A stretch of DNA of 64,000 nt. Source: Balanoglossus misakiensis (taxonomy: Eukaryota; Hemichordata). The stretch is taken from contig CM082597.2 in the NCBI GenBank assembly GCA_040954595.2, positions 9,672,001 through 9,736,000 of the forward strand, given 5' to 3'. Both the position numbers and the translations under genes were made by a program. Position 1 is the first letter of the stretch. Every line of letters begins with the position of its first letter. The notes below the pieces were generated by a model. That model saw only the letters and a list, made by a program, of their open reading frames with translations, was not told the origin of the DNA and made no database searches. Shown here piece after piece: positions 43,001-54,497 of the stretch.

Positions 43001-44223
43001 TTCATCATTGTGCAGGTTTCTGTGATTGTGAGGGTTTATGAGCGGACCATCACAAAGACAGATTTCTATATGATAAAGGGATTCCGAATCGATTAGGTCT
43101 AATAATGTTGCTTTTTTAATACTGATTGAAACCGATATAATTTGGGATTTTCTGGACTTTCTGAGAGAAATTTCAATGGGCCGGTTGAATTCGGGAGGAG
43201 AAGTTCACTTTTGACACATTTGTCCAAGGGGAGTCACATTTTATAAACTATCATCTCTTATTAGCCGCTGTTATCCCACCACTGCCACCAACTTGATATT
43301 CCTTCACCACAATCGGGCTATCCTAGTCTGGTTCCCTGCCCCAATCCCACCTCTGACTGCGTAGCGCAGCCAGCGTAGCGCAGCCAGCGGTGGGATTGGG
43401 GCAGGGAACCAGACTAGGGCTATCCCACCTTAGCCAGGGAGCACACGCCAGGTGGACTTCTGATTTACCACAAACAACCTAGAATTGGTCAATTTGGGAT
43501 TGTTTATGATGTATTTTATGTATAATATAATAGTGTACTATACTTTTCGTGTAAATCAAAAACATCAGTGAAACGCACCCTAGGTGAAGTTCTGGTGCAC
43601 CCTACAGTGCCTGGAATAATTGGCCACTGTAGGTATGTCTATGTAGGGTTAGAAAATCCAGCCGAAGTCCAAAGGGCATATTGGGATGAGTTCAAAGAGA
43701 ATGTATATGAATGCACCTAAAAAGTGTATTGTGGGCCGGTGGATATTGGAACTATCTAATTGTAATTACAGTAGATATCCACATTTACTCGAATTTCAAA
43801 TTTTGGTCGATTTTTTTTCCTGTTTGTTCTAGGCGAGGTTCCAGTCGAAAACTGGTATTCTGAAATTATCTACTACGACTTCACAGGGGCAACATCAGCA
43901 GGAAATAAAGCAGGTAAAACACACATTTATAGATACACTTACGGATACGTACGTTTATTATACGAAAATACATTTGTACATGTATGTGTCGTAAAAACTA
44001 TCGTGTTCTAAAATTAGCATGCCCCCATCTTCTCAATGTCTTGTCTGCTTCTTCCTCAGGTCACTTCACGCAAGTGGTATGGAAGGAGAGCACCGAGCTT
44101 GGCTGTGGTGTTGCTACAATCAATAGACAATACGGTCCGAAGTTTTTCGTGGTCTGTCAGTATCGTAAGGCAGGCAATACTGTGAATTTCCCCAACAACG
44201 TACCGCCACCAACAGTACAGTAA
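40029..44223 (+). CDS. Secreted LDLa + CAP/SCP domain protein, 6 exons
   Basis: Seen: exons 40029-40079, 41130-41166, 41848-42000, 42647-42973, 43833-43913, 44060-44223 join in phase to 270 residues. Residues 1-~22 form a hydrophobic signal peptide (IVQVFVFVTALLTNAAPA). Residues 43-79 are one LDL-receptor class A repeat: Cys 43, 51, 57, 64, 70 and 79 with canonical spacing, then CRDGSDEVGC. Residues ~110-260 are a CAP domain (HNYYRCLHGVPSMTLS, AQQWADHLA, SEHSD, GENIWTG), with the family signature GHFTQVVWK at 217-225 and FVVCQYRKAGN near the end. Known: CAP proteins (CRISP, PR-1, GAPR-1) are mostly extracellular and bind lipids or receptors. The closest look is GLIPR2-like, but secreted. The four pocket residues (two His, two acidic) appear retained. 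Substrate unknown. Confidence 0.9.
41130..41166 (+). CDS. LDLa-CAP gene exon 2 (37 nt)
   Basis: Acceptor TTATTTCAG, donor GTGAGT at 41167. Encodes LTNAAPAEEYVF, with a likely signal-peptidase site after NAAPA or TNA. Micro-exon, phase 0 in and phase 1 out. Confidence 0.75.
41848..42000 (+). CDS. LDLa-CAP gene exon 3 (LDLa repeat)
   Basis: Acceptor TTGACAG, donor GTGAGT at 42001. Phase 1 at both ends, so the LDLa module is a symmetric, shufflable 1-1 exon. Confidence 0.93.
42647..42973 (+). CDS. LDLa-CAP gene exon 4 (CAP N-terminal half)
   Basis: Acceptor ATTTCCAG, donor GTAAAT at 42974. A cysteine-containing Gly/Pro/Thr linker precedes the CAP helices. Confidence 0.92.
43324..43416. mobile_element. 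93-bp hairpin MITE with 9-bp target duplication
   Basis: Perfect arms of 28 bp beginning TAGTCTGGTTCCCTGCCCCA, loop containing two copies of GCGTAGCGCAGCCA. Direct repeats GGGCTATCC at 43315-43323 and 43417-43425. 9-bp duplication suggests a Mutator-like source. Lies in intron 4 of the CAP gene. Confidence 0.85.
43833..43913 (+). CDS. LDLa-CAP gene exon 5
   Basis: Acceptor TTGTTCTAG, donor GTAAAA at 43914. Encodes VENWYSEIIYYDF, the CAP helix before the signature. Confidence 0.9.
44060..44223 (+). CDS. LDLa-CAP gene exon 6 and stop
   Basis: Acceptor CTTCCTCAG. Reads GHFTQVVWKESTELGCGVA and FFVVCQYRKAGNTVNFPNNV, then a short Pro-rich tail and TAA at 44221-44223. Confidence 0.93.
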
Positions 44224-45017
44224 ATATTGCAGATGGAGGACATTCAGCAACAGAGTAACTGTTTAGTGATAATTAAATAGTGATAAATTCTTTCTTTTTG
44301 ATAACTTTGTTTATCAGCTAACAAAAATTATGGTTCTTAAAGGGTCGTTTTAGTTTGGTATTTTTAATAATTTGCCGAATGCCATTTAGATAATGTGTAA
44401 TTCTCTTCTCGTGTTTCTTTTTCATCACCACTAATGTAATATTGTCTTGTACTTGATGTACAATTAGACTTGTAGCCTCATCATGTATACTTTATGGAGT
44501 ATTATTTTCAACTCGAGCACTTACTTTTTTCATGTAGTGAGGTCACTCCATCAGTTGAGTAACGCCCATATGTCATGTCATCAATCTGACGTTGGATAGG
44601 GGTTGTGGGAATGCCAGAAATTCCATCCGAACACCAATTCACACTGACATGAAAATATTCCGTGCTGGTGACAAACGGACCTTAGCCCTCACCAATGAAG
44701 TATTCATAACACACGTGTGATACAAAATAGGAAAACTTGGGAGTAAAAAAGAGGATAGAGCACAGAGAGCGGAGGACAAAAGGTCGACGGAAGAGGCTGA
44801 AAATAAAGACCACACAAGACCTGACAACAGCTCAGGACTCCATTCCACGTCTTTAGACAGTTTTAACTCCAACTCTTCCTGCACTATAGTTTAGCTAGAC
44901 CATTTCATCTTAGCAGAAGCCAGCATAGCATGACGTAAGTGCTTGAGTCGGCTTATTTCTGCATCATTAAATTCATATATTTTCAGTTCGCACATTCCCG
45001 TGTTCGTGTCGATTGCA
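44224..45017. other. CAP gene 3' flank, nothing firm
   Basis: AATTAAA at 44271 is the nearest poly(A)-like word. An 81-aa - strand frame at 44639-44884 (MQEELELKLSKDVEW...) has no match I recognise. Confidence 0.3.
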
Positions 45018-45094
45018 CAGGGAACTCAGGCTCATAGTTGTGGTCAAATGAATAATATTATTATTATGAATAAAAAATGGAAAAAATATTAAAA

Positions 45095-45188
<94 letters not shown>

Positions 45189-45429
45189 TTGTAGTAGTTC
45201 TTGTTATCTATCATGTGTTAAAATCCAACATACCTATGCATGCTGTCTTCTCCCGGCCCCTAACACGTACTGTACTGGCCGACCTATACTCTACCCTAGG
45301 AAAAAGACTCTTTTTCCTAGGGTAGAGTATATAGGTCGGCCAGTACAGTACGTGTTAGGGGCCGGGAGAAGACAGCATGCATAGGTATGTTGGATTTTAA
45401 CACATGATAGATAACAAGAACTACTACAA

Positions 45430-45466
<37 letters not shown>

Positions 45467-45560
45467 TAATAATAATAATAATAATTTTTAATATTTTTTC
45501 CATTTTTTATTCATAATAATAATATTATTCATTTGACCACAACTATGAGCCTGAGTTCCC
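45018..45560. repeat. Large palindrome with (ATT)n core arms
   Basis: 45018-45303 is the reverse complement of 45306-~45560: CAGGGAACTCAGGCTCATAG outwards, an (ATT)n tract (~45094-45185, the longest here) against (AAT)n, and a centre CTAGGAAAAAGACTCTTTTTCCTAG near 45297-45321. It sits at the left end of the tandem array. Its right arm is repeated as the first part of every unit. Confidence 0.9.
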
Positions 45561-46637
45561 TGTGGTCGATTGGTATTAAAAAGTCAGCACGATTCCATAC
45601 AGCCTAGGTACCTCTCATTCTTAGCTAAGGGACCGTTCAGTTTTTACGGCCGGGGGGGGCCGGCAAGTTTGTGTCATGGGTTTTCAAAATCAGGCCGACC
45701 CCCCCCCTTCACCCAGGACAAAAAAATGATGACCCCCCCTTTGACAGACCAAAAAATATGATGACCCCCGCCCCCGCCGAAAACATTCGCCGTCCTGATC
45801 CTATGTACACTCTATGCAATAAAGGGAATGAGGCTCCTCACACCTCAATTATAAATTTATTAAAGTAATTGAAGTATATAATAGTATATCGTTGCAATAA
45901 AGAAATCTATGACCAAAATAAAATGATAAGTCAATACAATAGTTGCTAGAATTGGTAAAACAAGAAAAGTGGCGGGGGTGGGCGAGAAAATTTTGTAAAA
46001 TACGGTGCTCAAACTTGCATTTTAATGAACTCAAAAGCAAATTAACTCAATGTTAGGGAGGACAAATTTTAATTTTGCCACTCCACTCAAAGTAAGCATC
46101 GGGGGTGGGGTGGTAAGAAGTCTGCCCTGGTATACTAGACAAACCAGCGAATAAATGGTATGTGGCGAAGAATGGAGGGGGTGGGTGTGGGAGGGGGTGG
46201 TCCCCTCCCACCTAAGAAAATTTTGTAAAATATGTAGCTCAAAGTTGCATTTTTATGAACTCAAAATCAAATTATCTCAATGTTTGGGAGGACCAATTTT
46301 ACTTTTTGCCACTCCTCTCAAAGTTAGAAGATTTGGCGTCATCTTCGTCATGACATCATTTATAAAACTTCTAGTATATAGAAGATGCAGCACGAAACTA
46401 TCAGTTATGCGAAATGGTTTAAACGATTATTCTCCTTTATATATTTACTTTGTTATATATTATCATCAGTGGGGTTGGGGTGGCAAGCACTATGCCCTGG
46501 AACACTAGACAAAAAGAGTCTTTTTCCTAGGGTAGAGTATAGGTCGGCCAGTACAGTACGTGTTAGGGGCCGGGAGAAGACAGCATGCATAGGTATGTTG
46601 GATTTTAACACATGATAGATAACAAGAACTACTACAA

Positions 46638-46674
<37 letters not shown>

Positions 46675-47853
46675 TAATAATAATAATAATAATAATTTTT
46701 AATATTTTTTCCATTTTTTATTCATAATAATAATATTATTCATTTGACCACAACTATGAGCCTGAGTTCCCTGTGGTCGATTGGTATTAAAAAGTCAGCA
46801 CGATTCCATACAGCCTAGGTACCTCTCATTCTTAGCTAAGGGACCGTTCAGTTTTTACGGCCGGGGGGGGGGCCGGCAAGTTTGTGTCATGGGTTTTCAA
46901 AATCAGGCCGACCCCCCCCCCCCTTCACCCAGGACAAAAAAATGATGACCCCCCCTTTGACAGACCAAAAAATATGATGACCCCCGCCCCCGCCGAAAAC
47001 ATTCGCCGTCCTGATCCTATGTACACTCTATGCAATAAAGGGAATGAGGCTCCTCACACCTCAATTATAAATTTATTAAAGTAATTGAAGTATATAATAG
47101 TATATCGTTGCAATAAAGAAATCTATGACCAAAATAAAATGATAAGTCAATACAATAGTTGCTAGAATTGGTAAAACAAGAAAAGTGGCGGGGGTGGGCG
47201 AGAAAATTTTGTAAAATACGGTGCTCAAACTTGCATTTTAATGAACTCAAAAGCAAATTAACTCAATGTTAGGGAGGACAAATTTTAATTTTGCCACTCC
47301 ACTCAAAGTAAGCATCGGGGGTGGGGTGGTAAGAAGTCTGCCCTGGTATACTAGACAAACCAGCGAATAAATGGTATGTGGCGAAGAATGGAGGGGGTGG
47401 GTGTGGGAGGGGGTGGTCCCCTCCCACCTAAGAAAATTTTGTAAAATATGTAGCTCAAAGTTGCATTTTTATGAACTCAAAATCAAATTATCTCAATGTT
47501 TGGGAGGACCAATTTTACTTTTTGCCACTCCTCTCAAAGTTAGAAGATTTGGCGTCATCTTCGTCATGACATCATTTATAAAACTTCTAGTATATAGAAG
47601 ATGCAGCACGAAACTATCAGTTATGCGAAATGGTTTAAACGATTATTCTCCTTTATATATTTACTTTGTTATATATTATCATCAGTGGGGTTGGGGTGGC
47701 AAGCACTATGCCCTGGAACACTAGACAAAAAGAGTCTTTTTCCTAGGGTAGAGTATAGGTCGGCCAGTACAGTACGTGTTAGGGGCCGGGAGAAGACAGC
47801 ATGCATAGGTATGTTGGATTTTAACACATGATAGATAACAAGAACTACTACAA

Positions 47854-47887
<34 letters not shown>

Positions 47888-49062
47888 TAATAATAATAAT
47901 AATAATAATTTTTAATATTTTTTCCATTTTTTATTCATAATAATAATATTATTCATTTGACCACAACTATGAGCCTGAGTTCCCTGTGGTCGATTGGTAT
48001 TAAAAAGTCAGCACGATTCCATACAGCCTAGGTACCTCTCATTCTTAGCTAAGGGACCGTTCAGTTTTTACGGCCGGGGGGGGGCCGGCAAGTTTGTGTC
48101 ATGGGTTTTCAAAATCAGGCCGACCCCCCCCCTTCACCCAGGACAAAAAAATGATGACCCCCCCTTTGACAGACCAAAAAATATGATGACCCCCGCCCCC
48201 GCCGAAAACATTCGCCGTCCTGATCCTATGTACACTCTATGCAATAAAGGGAATGAGGCTCCTCACACCTCAATTATAAATTTATTAAAGTAATTGAAGT
48301 ATATAATAGTATATCGTTGCAATAAAGAAATCTATGACCAAAATAAAATGATAAGTCAATACAATAGTTGCTAGAATTGGTAAAACAAGAAAAGTGGCGG
48401 GGGTGGGCGAGAAAATTTTGTAAAATACGGTGCTCAAACTTGCATTTTAATGAACTCAAAAGCAAATTAACTCAATGTTAGGGAGGACAAATTTTAATTT
48501 TGCCACTCCACTCAAAGTAAGCATCGGGGGTGGGGTGGTAAGAAGTCTGCCCTGGTATACTAGACAAACCAGCGAATAAATGGTATGTGGCGAAGAATGG
48601 AGGGGGTGGGTGTGGGAGGGGGTGGTCCCCTCCCACCTAAGAAAATTTTGTAAAATATGTAGCTCAAAGTTGCATTTTTATGAACTCAAAATCAAATTAT
48701 CTCAATGTTTGGGAGGACCAATTTTACTTTTTGCCACTCCTCTCAAAGTTAGAAGATTTGGCGTCATCTTCGTCATGACATCATTTATAAAACTTCTAGT
48801 ATATAGAAGATGCAGCACGAAACTATCAGTTATGCGAAATGGTTTAAACGATTATTCTCCTTTATATATTTACTTTGTTATATATTATCATCAGTGGGGT
48901 TGGGGTGGCAAGCACTATGCCCTGGAACACTAGACAAAAAGAGTCTTTTTCCTAGGGTAGAGTATAGGTCGGCCAGTACAGTACGTGTTAGGGGCCGGGA
49001 GAAGACAGCATGCATAGGTATGTTGGATTTTAACACATGATAGATAACAAGAACTACTACAA

Positions 49063-49096
<34 letters not shown>

Positions 49097-50147
49097 TAAT
49101 AATAATAATAATAATAATTTTTAATATTTTTTCCATTTTTTATTCATAATAATAATATTATTCATTTGACCACAACTATGAGCCTGAGTTCCCTGTGGTC
49201 GATTGGTATTAAAAAGTCAGCACGATTCCATACAGCCTAGGTACCTCTCATTCTTAGCTAAGGGACCGTTCAGTTTTTACGGCCGGGGGGGGGGCCGGCA
49301 AGTTTGTGTCATGGGTTTTCAAAATCAGGCCGACCCCCCCCCCTTCACCCAGGACAAAAAAATGATGACCCCCCCTTTGACAGACCAAAAAATATGATGA
49401 CCCCCGCCCCCGCCGAAAACATTCGCCGTCCTGATCCTATGTACACTCTATGCAATAAAGGGAATGAGGCTCCTCACACCTCAATTATAAATTTATTAAA
49501 GTAATTGAAGTATATAATAGTATATCGTTGCAATAAAGAAATCTATGACCAAAATAAAATGATAAGTCAATACAATAGTTGCTAGAATTGGTAAAACAAG
49601 AAAAGTGGCGGGGGTGGGCGAGAAAATTTTGTAAAATACGGTGCTCAAACTTGCATTTTAATGAACTCAAAAGCAAATTAACTCAATGTTAGGGAGGACA
49701 AATTTTAATTTTGCCACTCCACTCAAAGTAAGCATCGGGGGTGGGGTGGTAAGAAGTCTGCCCTGGTATACTAGACAAACCAGCGAATAAATGGTATGTG
49801 GCGAAGAATGGAGGGGGTGGGTGTGGGAGGGGGTGGTCCCCTCCCACCTAAGAAAATTTTGTAAAATATGTAGCTCAAAGTTGCATTTTTATGAACTCAA
49901 AATCAAATTATCTCAATGTTTGGGAGGACCAATTTTACTTTTTGCCACTCCTCTCAAAGTTAGAAGATTTGGCGTCATCTTCGTCATGACATCATTTATA
50001 AAACTTCTAGTATATAGAAGATGCAGCACGAAACTATCAGTTATGCGAAATGGTTTAAACGATTATTCTCCTTTATATATTTACTTTGTTATATATTATC
50101 ATCAGTGGGGTTGGGGTGGCAAGCACTATGCCCTGGAACACTAGACA
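45304..50147 (+). repeat. Tandem array: four ~1.21-kb units
   Basis: Units start at AAAAAGAGTCTTTTTCCTAG: 45304 (variant), 46511, 47727 and 48936; lengths are about 1207, 1216, 1209 and 1212 bp. Units differ mainly in poly-G, poly-C and (AAT)n lengths. Each unit has two internal related halves (GAAAATTTTGTAAAATACGG at ~45986 and GAAAATTTTGTAAAATATGT at ~46216 in unit 1). The 117-, 76- and 63-residue frames recurring in each unit are by-products of repeat identity. Confidence 0.95.
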
Positions 50148-50561
50148 TTAGAAAATTTTGTAAAATAAAGGGCGCGAAACTGCAATTTTGTGGACTCAAA
50201 AGCAAAAGTTCGGTGGCAAAAGTACGTGACCCCCCCCCCTAAATGTTTAAAAAAAACAGATGACCCCCCCCCTTTTGGACTTCAAAATTTAAGTGACCCC
50301 CCCTGGATTTTGCCGCTCCCCCCCCCCCCGGCCGTAAAAACTGAACGGTCCCTTAGAAAATTTTGTAAAATAAAGGGCGCGAAACTGCAATTTTGTGGAC
50401 TCAAAAGCAAAAGTTCGGTGGCAAAAGTACGTGACCCCCCCTAAATGTTTAAAAAAAACAGATGACCCCCCCCTCCCCCTTTTGGACTTCAAAATTTAAG
50501 TGACCCCCCCCCCCTGGATTTTGCCGCCCCCCCCCCCCGGCCGTAAAAACTGAACGGTCCC
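45629..50561. mobile_element. Possible composite Harbinger-like element spanning the array
   Basis: Inverted ends GGGACCGTTCAGTTTTTACG at 45629 and its reverse complement ending at 50561, both bordered by TAA (45626-45628 and 50562-50564). A 3-bp TWA duplication and GGG start fit PIF/Harbinger. The same left terminus is repeated in every unit (46841, 48054 and 49262 areas), and an extra right terminus is at ~50355. The borders could therefore come from different original insertions. No transposase. Confidence 0.5.
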
Positions 50562-50562
50562 T
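50148..50562 (-). repeat. Two tandem ~207-bp right-terminal copies
   Basis: TTAGAAAATTTTGTAAAATA at 50148 and again at ~50355. Each copy contains GGGCGCGAAACTGCAATTTT, poly-C tracts and CCGGCCGTAAAAACTGAACG. Equivalent in reverse complement to the left part of the element at 54498. Confidence 0.85.
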
Positions 50563-51262
50563 AAACGAGATAGTTCTACCAAAAGAGTGCAATCCGCTGT
50601 TACATTCCCCGTTGCAAGTCGCCCGGCGTGACACTCACATGTTTTCTATCGGAGAAAGATACTCGGCCAGGAAAAGGTAAACTCACTGGAATCAAACCGA
50701 ACCAAGCGAATGGAATGGAATAAAAAAAAACAAGAAGTACACAAATACATGAAGGTTCATGTACTGTTTATGTTTATGTCTATTTTGGTCACCTAATAAA
50801 TGAAAAAGATATAAAAATGTTAAATTTAGTTGGTAATGAAACTAATATTAAACAACCTGCTATCTGATCTCTGTGGCCGGTCTTAGTCAAAAGCTTAGTA
50901 GTGTGTTATGTCTGAAAGACACCCATGCAAGCATGCACCACCCTACCATAAACCACCATCCAGCCCGAGTCTACACCAGGCTGCTCTTTATAATAAATAA
51001 TGGACTGGGTAGACTAAGACGAACAAGTAATGCAATTTATTCTGGACGAATGACTACGGACAACTACTTGCCAAGGGTTTTTGTGTCAAATAGTTCGATC
51101 GGCGATTACCGTTTGGCGGCATGAAAGGACAAGGATTGTCATACCGATATAGGTCTAACTTAGCGACCTATATAGGTCTGGTCTACGCCATCTTTTCCTG
51201 AAACGTCCGTGTCAAAAGTTCAAGACGGTAAATAACAGCCACATTGTTTGTTCTGACCCACA
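50563..51262. other. Intergenic, nothing recognised
   Basis: No exon or repeat assigned; CpG words increase towards 51.2 kb. Confidence 0.3.
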
Positions 51263-51320
51263 ATGGCGGGTTTCATCCGTGCCTGTGCTAGTATGCAACA
51301 CATACAGAGGGACTGGGATA
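51263..51320 (+). other. Candidate 5' exon of the TPR gene (or another transcript)
   Basis: CCACAATGGCGGG context opens MAGFIRACASMQHIQRDWDT and meets a consensus donor GTATGT at 51321. Joined to the acceptor ending at 52611 it would hit TAG seven codons later. It may therefore be a 5' UTR exon with a short upstream ORF, or may splice to an unseen exon. Confidence 0.35.
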
Positions 51321-51709
51321 CAGGTATGTAACCAAACTAACCTTCAAACATGTTTACTTTGCTGACTCAGTCTCACTGCACGGGAATCATACCAATTGTC
51401 GACGTACAGTTATCACCAAAGATGAATGTAATGATGCCAAAATAGTTCATAAAATAGACAGCTGACCTTAACCTTCCATGTTCTTCAAAATCGACCGTCT
51501 TGACTCTACAGTTAATAATCTCGACATTTTGCAAAACACTTGAGCAATTTCATGTTTTCATAGAATATGAATCAAACATATTATTGGGTCATTCATCTAA
51601 TGAGATTTGGGTTATCAACTGCTGTCACCGTGTACTCATTCAAGACTTTGTGCTTTTTCAATCATCTTTCCATGTAGGTTCTTTCATATGTAAATCAAAC
51701 TCTGTCAAG

Positions 51710-51735
51710 CCATGGAGGTACTAGTACCTCCATGG
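51710..51735. repeat. Perfect 26-bp palindrome flanked by TCAAG
   Basis: Starts CCATGGAGGTACT and continues as its exact reverse complement. Direct repeats TCAAG at 51705-51709 and 51736-51740. Confidence 0.9.
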
Positions 51736-52639
51736 TCAAGCGTAGGCCTAACTGTTAAATCTTGTTGGTACGACTTTCCTACAGATCACTGACCTGGTGT
51801 AAAAATCTATCAGAAGGTACCTTCAGTTTGGTGCGTCCTTCATGTGTAATTCGTAGTCTGTATAAGATTGTCAGTGCGTTAAGACAAACTGTGAGAAAGA
51901 TTAGGCCTACAAGTGCTCTGTTTACAGTTTTAACATAGCTCTACGCAATATAGATAGTAAATGCAGCTTCTGGCAGGTCTTCAATTGCCGTTATACATAT
52001 ACATATACATATAAATGCTTTGTTGAAAAGCTAAAGAATGGGCATTTCATAAAACTATCCAGAGTAGAACAAGAAACACGAATTGGTGCATGTGAAATAA
52101 ATGCAAATGTACGCACTGAGAAAATAGCCAGACATTAGCGTTACTGGGGCATAAAAAACGGCCGGCGCTTGTAAACATATCAGGCATGCATCACTTTGTA
52201 TTACTAGTATATTGGTCCCTGAATGTTGTACGCACCTCGAAGACAGATTCAAAAAAGATCTTTGTCCTCTAGTCTTTCAATATTTTAGTGATTGTATTTT
52301 TGAAAAACAAAGAAGAAAACATGCATGTTTGCCGTCTTGTTGTTAGAAAAATCACTACTTTAGTTTTATTAATCTTACACACAAACGCAGGCACGCGCAC
52401 ACGCACATACACAAACGAACACAGCGAAAAACACAAAGGCTGGGTTCTACCATAGACATCTACTGATAGAAATAATGGACGACGCCCTGACCATTAACGT
52501 CTGCAGTTTATGGGCAAGGGCGAGGGGAAAGCCAAAAATTCATGGGCGAGGCTTCCGAGTCTTTAGGTTAATTGTTGGTTACCTTTTCATGTGAACTTCT
52601 TTTTTCCCCAGAACAAATCATATACATGTAGTTGCTGAA

Positions 52640-52727
52640 ATGATCGAAAGCAAAATGGGACAAAAACAGACGAGAGATAGAAGATTGAGTGCGGACATCC
52701 TTAGCAAGAAAACAAGCAAGATGAAAG
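52640..52727 (+). CDS. TPR gene exon A
   Basis: Acceptor CCCCAG ends at 52611. From 52612 the frame is open to the donor GTGGGA at 52728, so translation could begin further upstream. Basic, Ser/Lys-rich. Confidence 0.6.
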
Positions 52728-53811
52728 GTGGGATTATTCAATTGTATTCATACTGCTAATTTCTAGAATACACGTAAAGGAGATTGCTTTCAAACATTTC
52801 ATTGACATGCCTTTGGATATATTTGTGTCGAACATAAAGCATTAGCTTGATTGCTTGCTTGCTTGCTTGACTAACTGACTGGCTGATTGATCGATTGATT
52901 GATTGGTTGATTGATTGATTGATTGATTGACTTAATAAATGAGTGATGACATACTGAATGACTGATTCACTGAATTACTCAATTGAATTGATTAGTTTGT
53001 TGATTGATGTCCATTTTAATTCGTATTGTTAGGAAAAGTAGTGACTTTGGAGAAAGAAGCCGACCTACTTGTACAGGAGAAAAATTTCAAGAAAGCCGAA
53101 TGTAAACTACAGAAAGCTTTGTCATGTTTGTTAGAAATCCACGGTAAACACTCGCCTCATCAAGAGGTTGCCAAGATACAAACAAAATTGGGTTACGTAC
53201 TTGAGCAGCTGAAAGACAAAAGAAAATCACTGCATTTCTTAGAGATGGCGTTGTTGACATGGCGACAGCTTCACGGCAACTACTTGGAAGACCCGGATGA
53301 TAAAATTGCATATCTCATAACAGATTTATGCCGATGTTGGAGAAAGTTCGGTGACAACGAGAAAGCTATAGAGTACGGTGAAGACGCAGTCACAATGAGA
53401 GAACATTTATTCTCCAGCCATCGTAATTCTCAGACGTGTCTGTCATTAGCATACGCTCATTACCACGTTGGGAAAGCTTATTGTTACTTTGAAGGTAGTC
53501 TGGAGAAGGCAATGCATCACCTGAAGCGAGCGTCGTGGTGCCTTGATGAGATTTCCCATCATTCCCTGTTTTCAAACAAGTTCCGTGACGAAACGCCTTT
53601 GATTCGATTTAAAGCTAAGGTGTATTCGTCCATCGCGGAGTGTCATAAGGATTGTGGTGATTTGATACCGGCAATGAACTACACAAAATTAGCATTTCAG
53701 TTATTTAAAATAGTTCATGGCGCCAACTCAACGCACAGAGACATTGCCTGGGTGCTGAAATTGATGGTTACCATCGAAAGACGAGTTAAGGATGAAGTCA
53801 TGCAGCATTAA
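52640..53811 (+). CDS. TPR-repeat protein, 2 coding exons
   Basis: Exon A 52640-52727 and exon B 53033-53811 join through split Gly (G|GA) to 288 residues. Residues 1-30 are basic (MIESKMGQKQTRDRRLSADI). From ~31 on come helical pairs typical of TPR_12-like repeats: ADLLVQEKNFKKAECKLQKA, then LGYVLEQLKDKRKSLHFLEM, FGDNEKAIEYGEDAVTMREH, AYCYFEGSLEKAMHHLKRAS and CHKDCGDLIPAMNYTKLAFQ. Large and small positions (W/L, G/A, A/S, P) follow the TPR pattern. Known: TPRs are protein-binding solenoids, as in kinesin light chain and nephrocystin-like proteins. The specific orthologue is not recognised. ATG 52640 is chosen as first methionine; the upstream acceptor at 52611 leaves the 5' end open. A candidate AATAAA is at 54200-54205. 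Confidence 0.75.
52850..52932. repeat. (TTGC)n / (GATT)n microsatellite in TPR intron
   Basis: TTGCTTGCTTGCTTG followed by ~10 GATT/GATC units. Confidence 0.85.
53033..53811 (+). CDS. TPR gene exon B and stop
   Basis: Acceptor TATTGTTAG ends at 53032; uninterrupted frame of 258 codons to TAA at 53809-53811. The longest open frame in the window; it carries all TPR motifs. Confidence 0.85.
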
Positions 53812-54199
53812 GTGACAAAGCCGATAACTTTCATCACATTTACTTACTCAAAGGCCCACTATATACTAGTACAACGTTTGACTATCTTTTGTTTGTTTTT
53901 CCAGTTTTTATTATGTATATCGACCATGGTTATTTTATTCGGCTCTCCGAAGCGGAGTTAAATGTGTACATGTAGTGGTAACCTTCTCAATATAGTCCAG
54001 TTGTGACGTGTGCATGCGCACAATCGACATTGTTGTATACGTGCGTACAAGAATCTTCACAACATTCAAAATGGTGTCATCCGTCAGCTTAGGATAGGGA
54101 GAAATGAGAATGATTTCCTTCTTTAAAAATGTCACAGTGATTAAAAGTGGCAGCTCTTGGGGCTTTGAGCTCAGACTTGAATGTGTTTGTCAATCGTAC

Positions 54200-54205
54200 A
54201 ATAAA
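54200..54205 (+). promoter_or_regulatory. Candidate TPR gene poly(A) signal
   Basis: AATAAA about 390 nt after the TPR stop. Confidence 0.35.
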
Positions 54206-54497
54206 CATGCATCCACATGACTTGTTGACAAGCAGAAAAATTGGGCTTGTTATAGCCTGAAACTGTAGGGGGAGAACATGACAATGTTAGGTGACACACA
54301 AATTGAAAAATAGTCTCCCAACTCTGTCATACAGATTTACGTACAAATAAATGGCGATGTGGTTACAATCCAAGCGAATTTTATATATAGTAGAAAAGAC
54401 TATTAGGGGCCTACGCCAAGTATCAGTCTACGTGTATTTGTTGACCTGTATGATATGAATACATTCCTCCTCCCTCATGATCAAAACAACACACTAA

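Noticed and set aside
46155-46508. 117-residue frame repeated four times (also 47371, 48580, 49791)
   Set aside because: Its recurrence follows from the tandem DNA repeat. Composition tracks poly-G and AT-rich repeat sequence, there are no domain features, and other frames are open alike.
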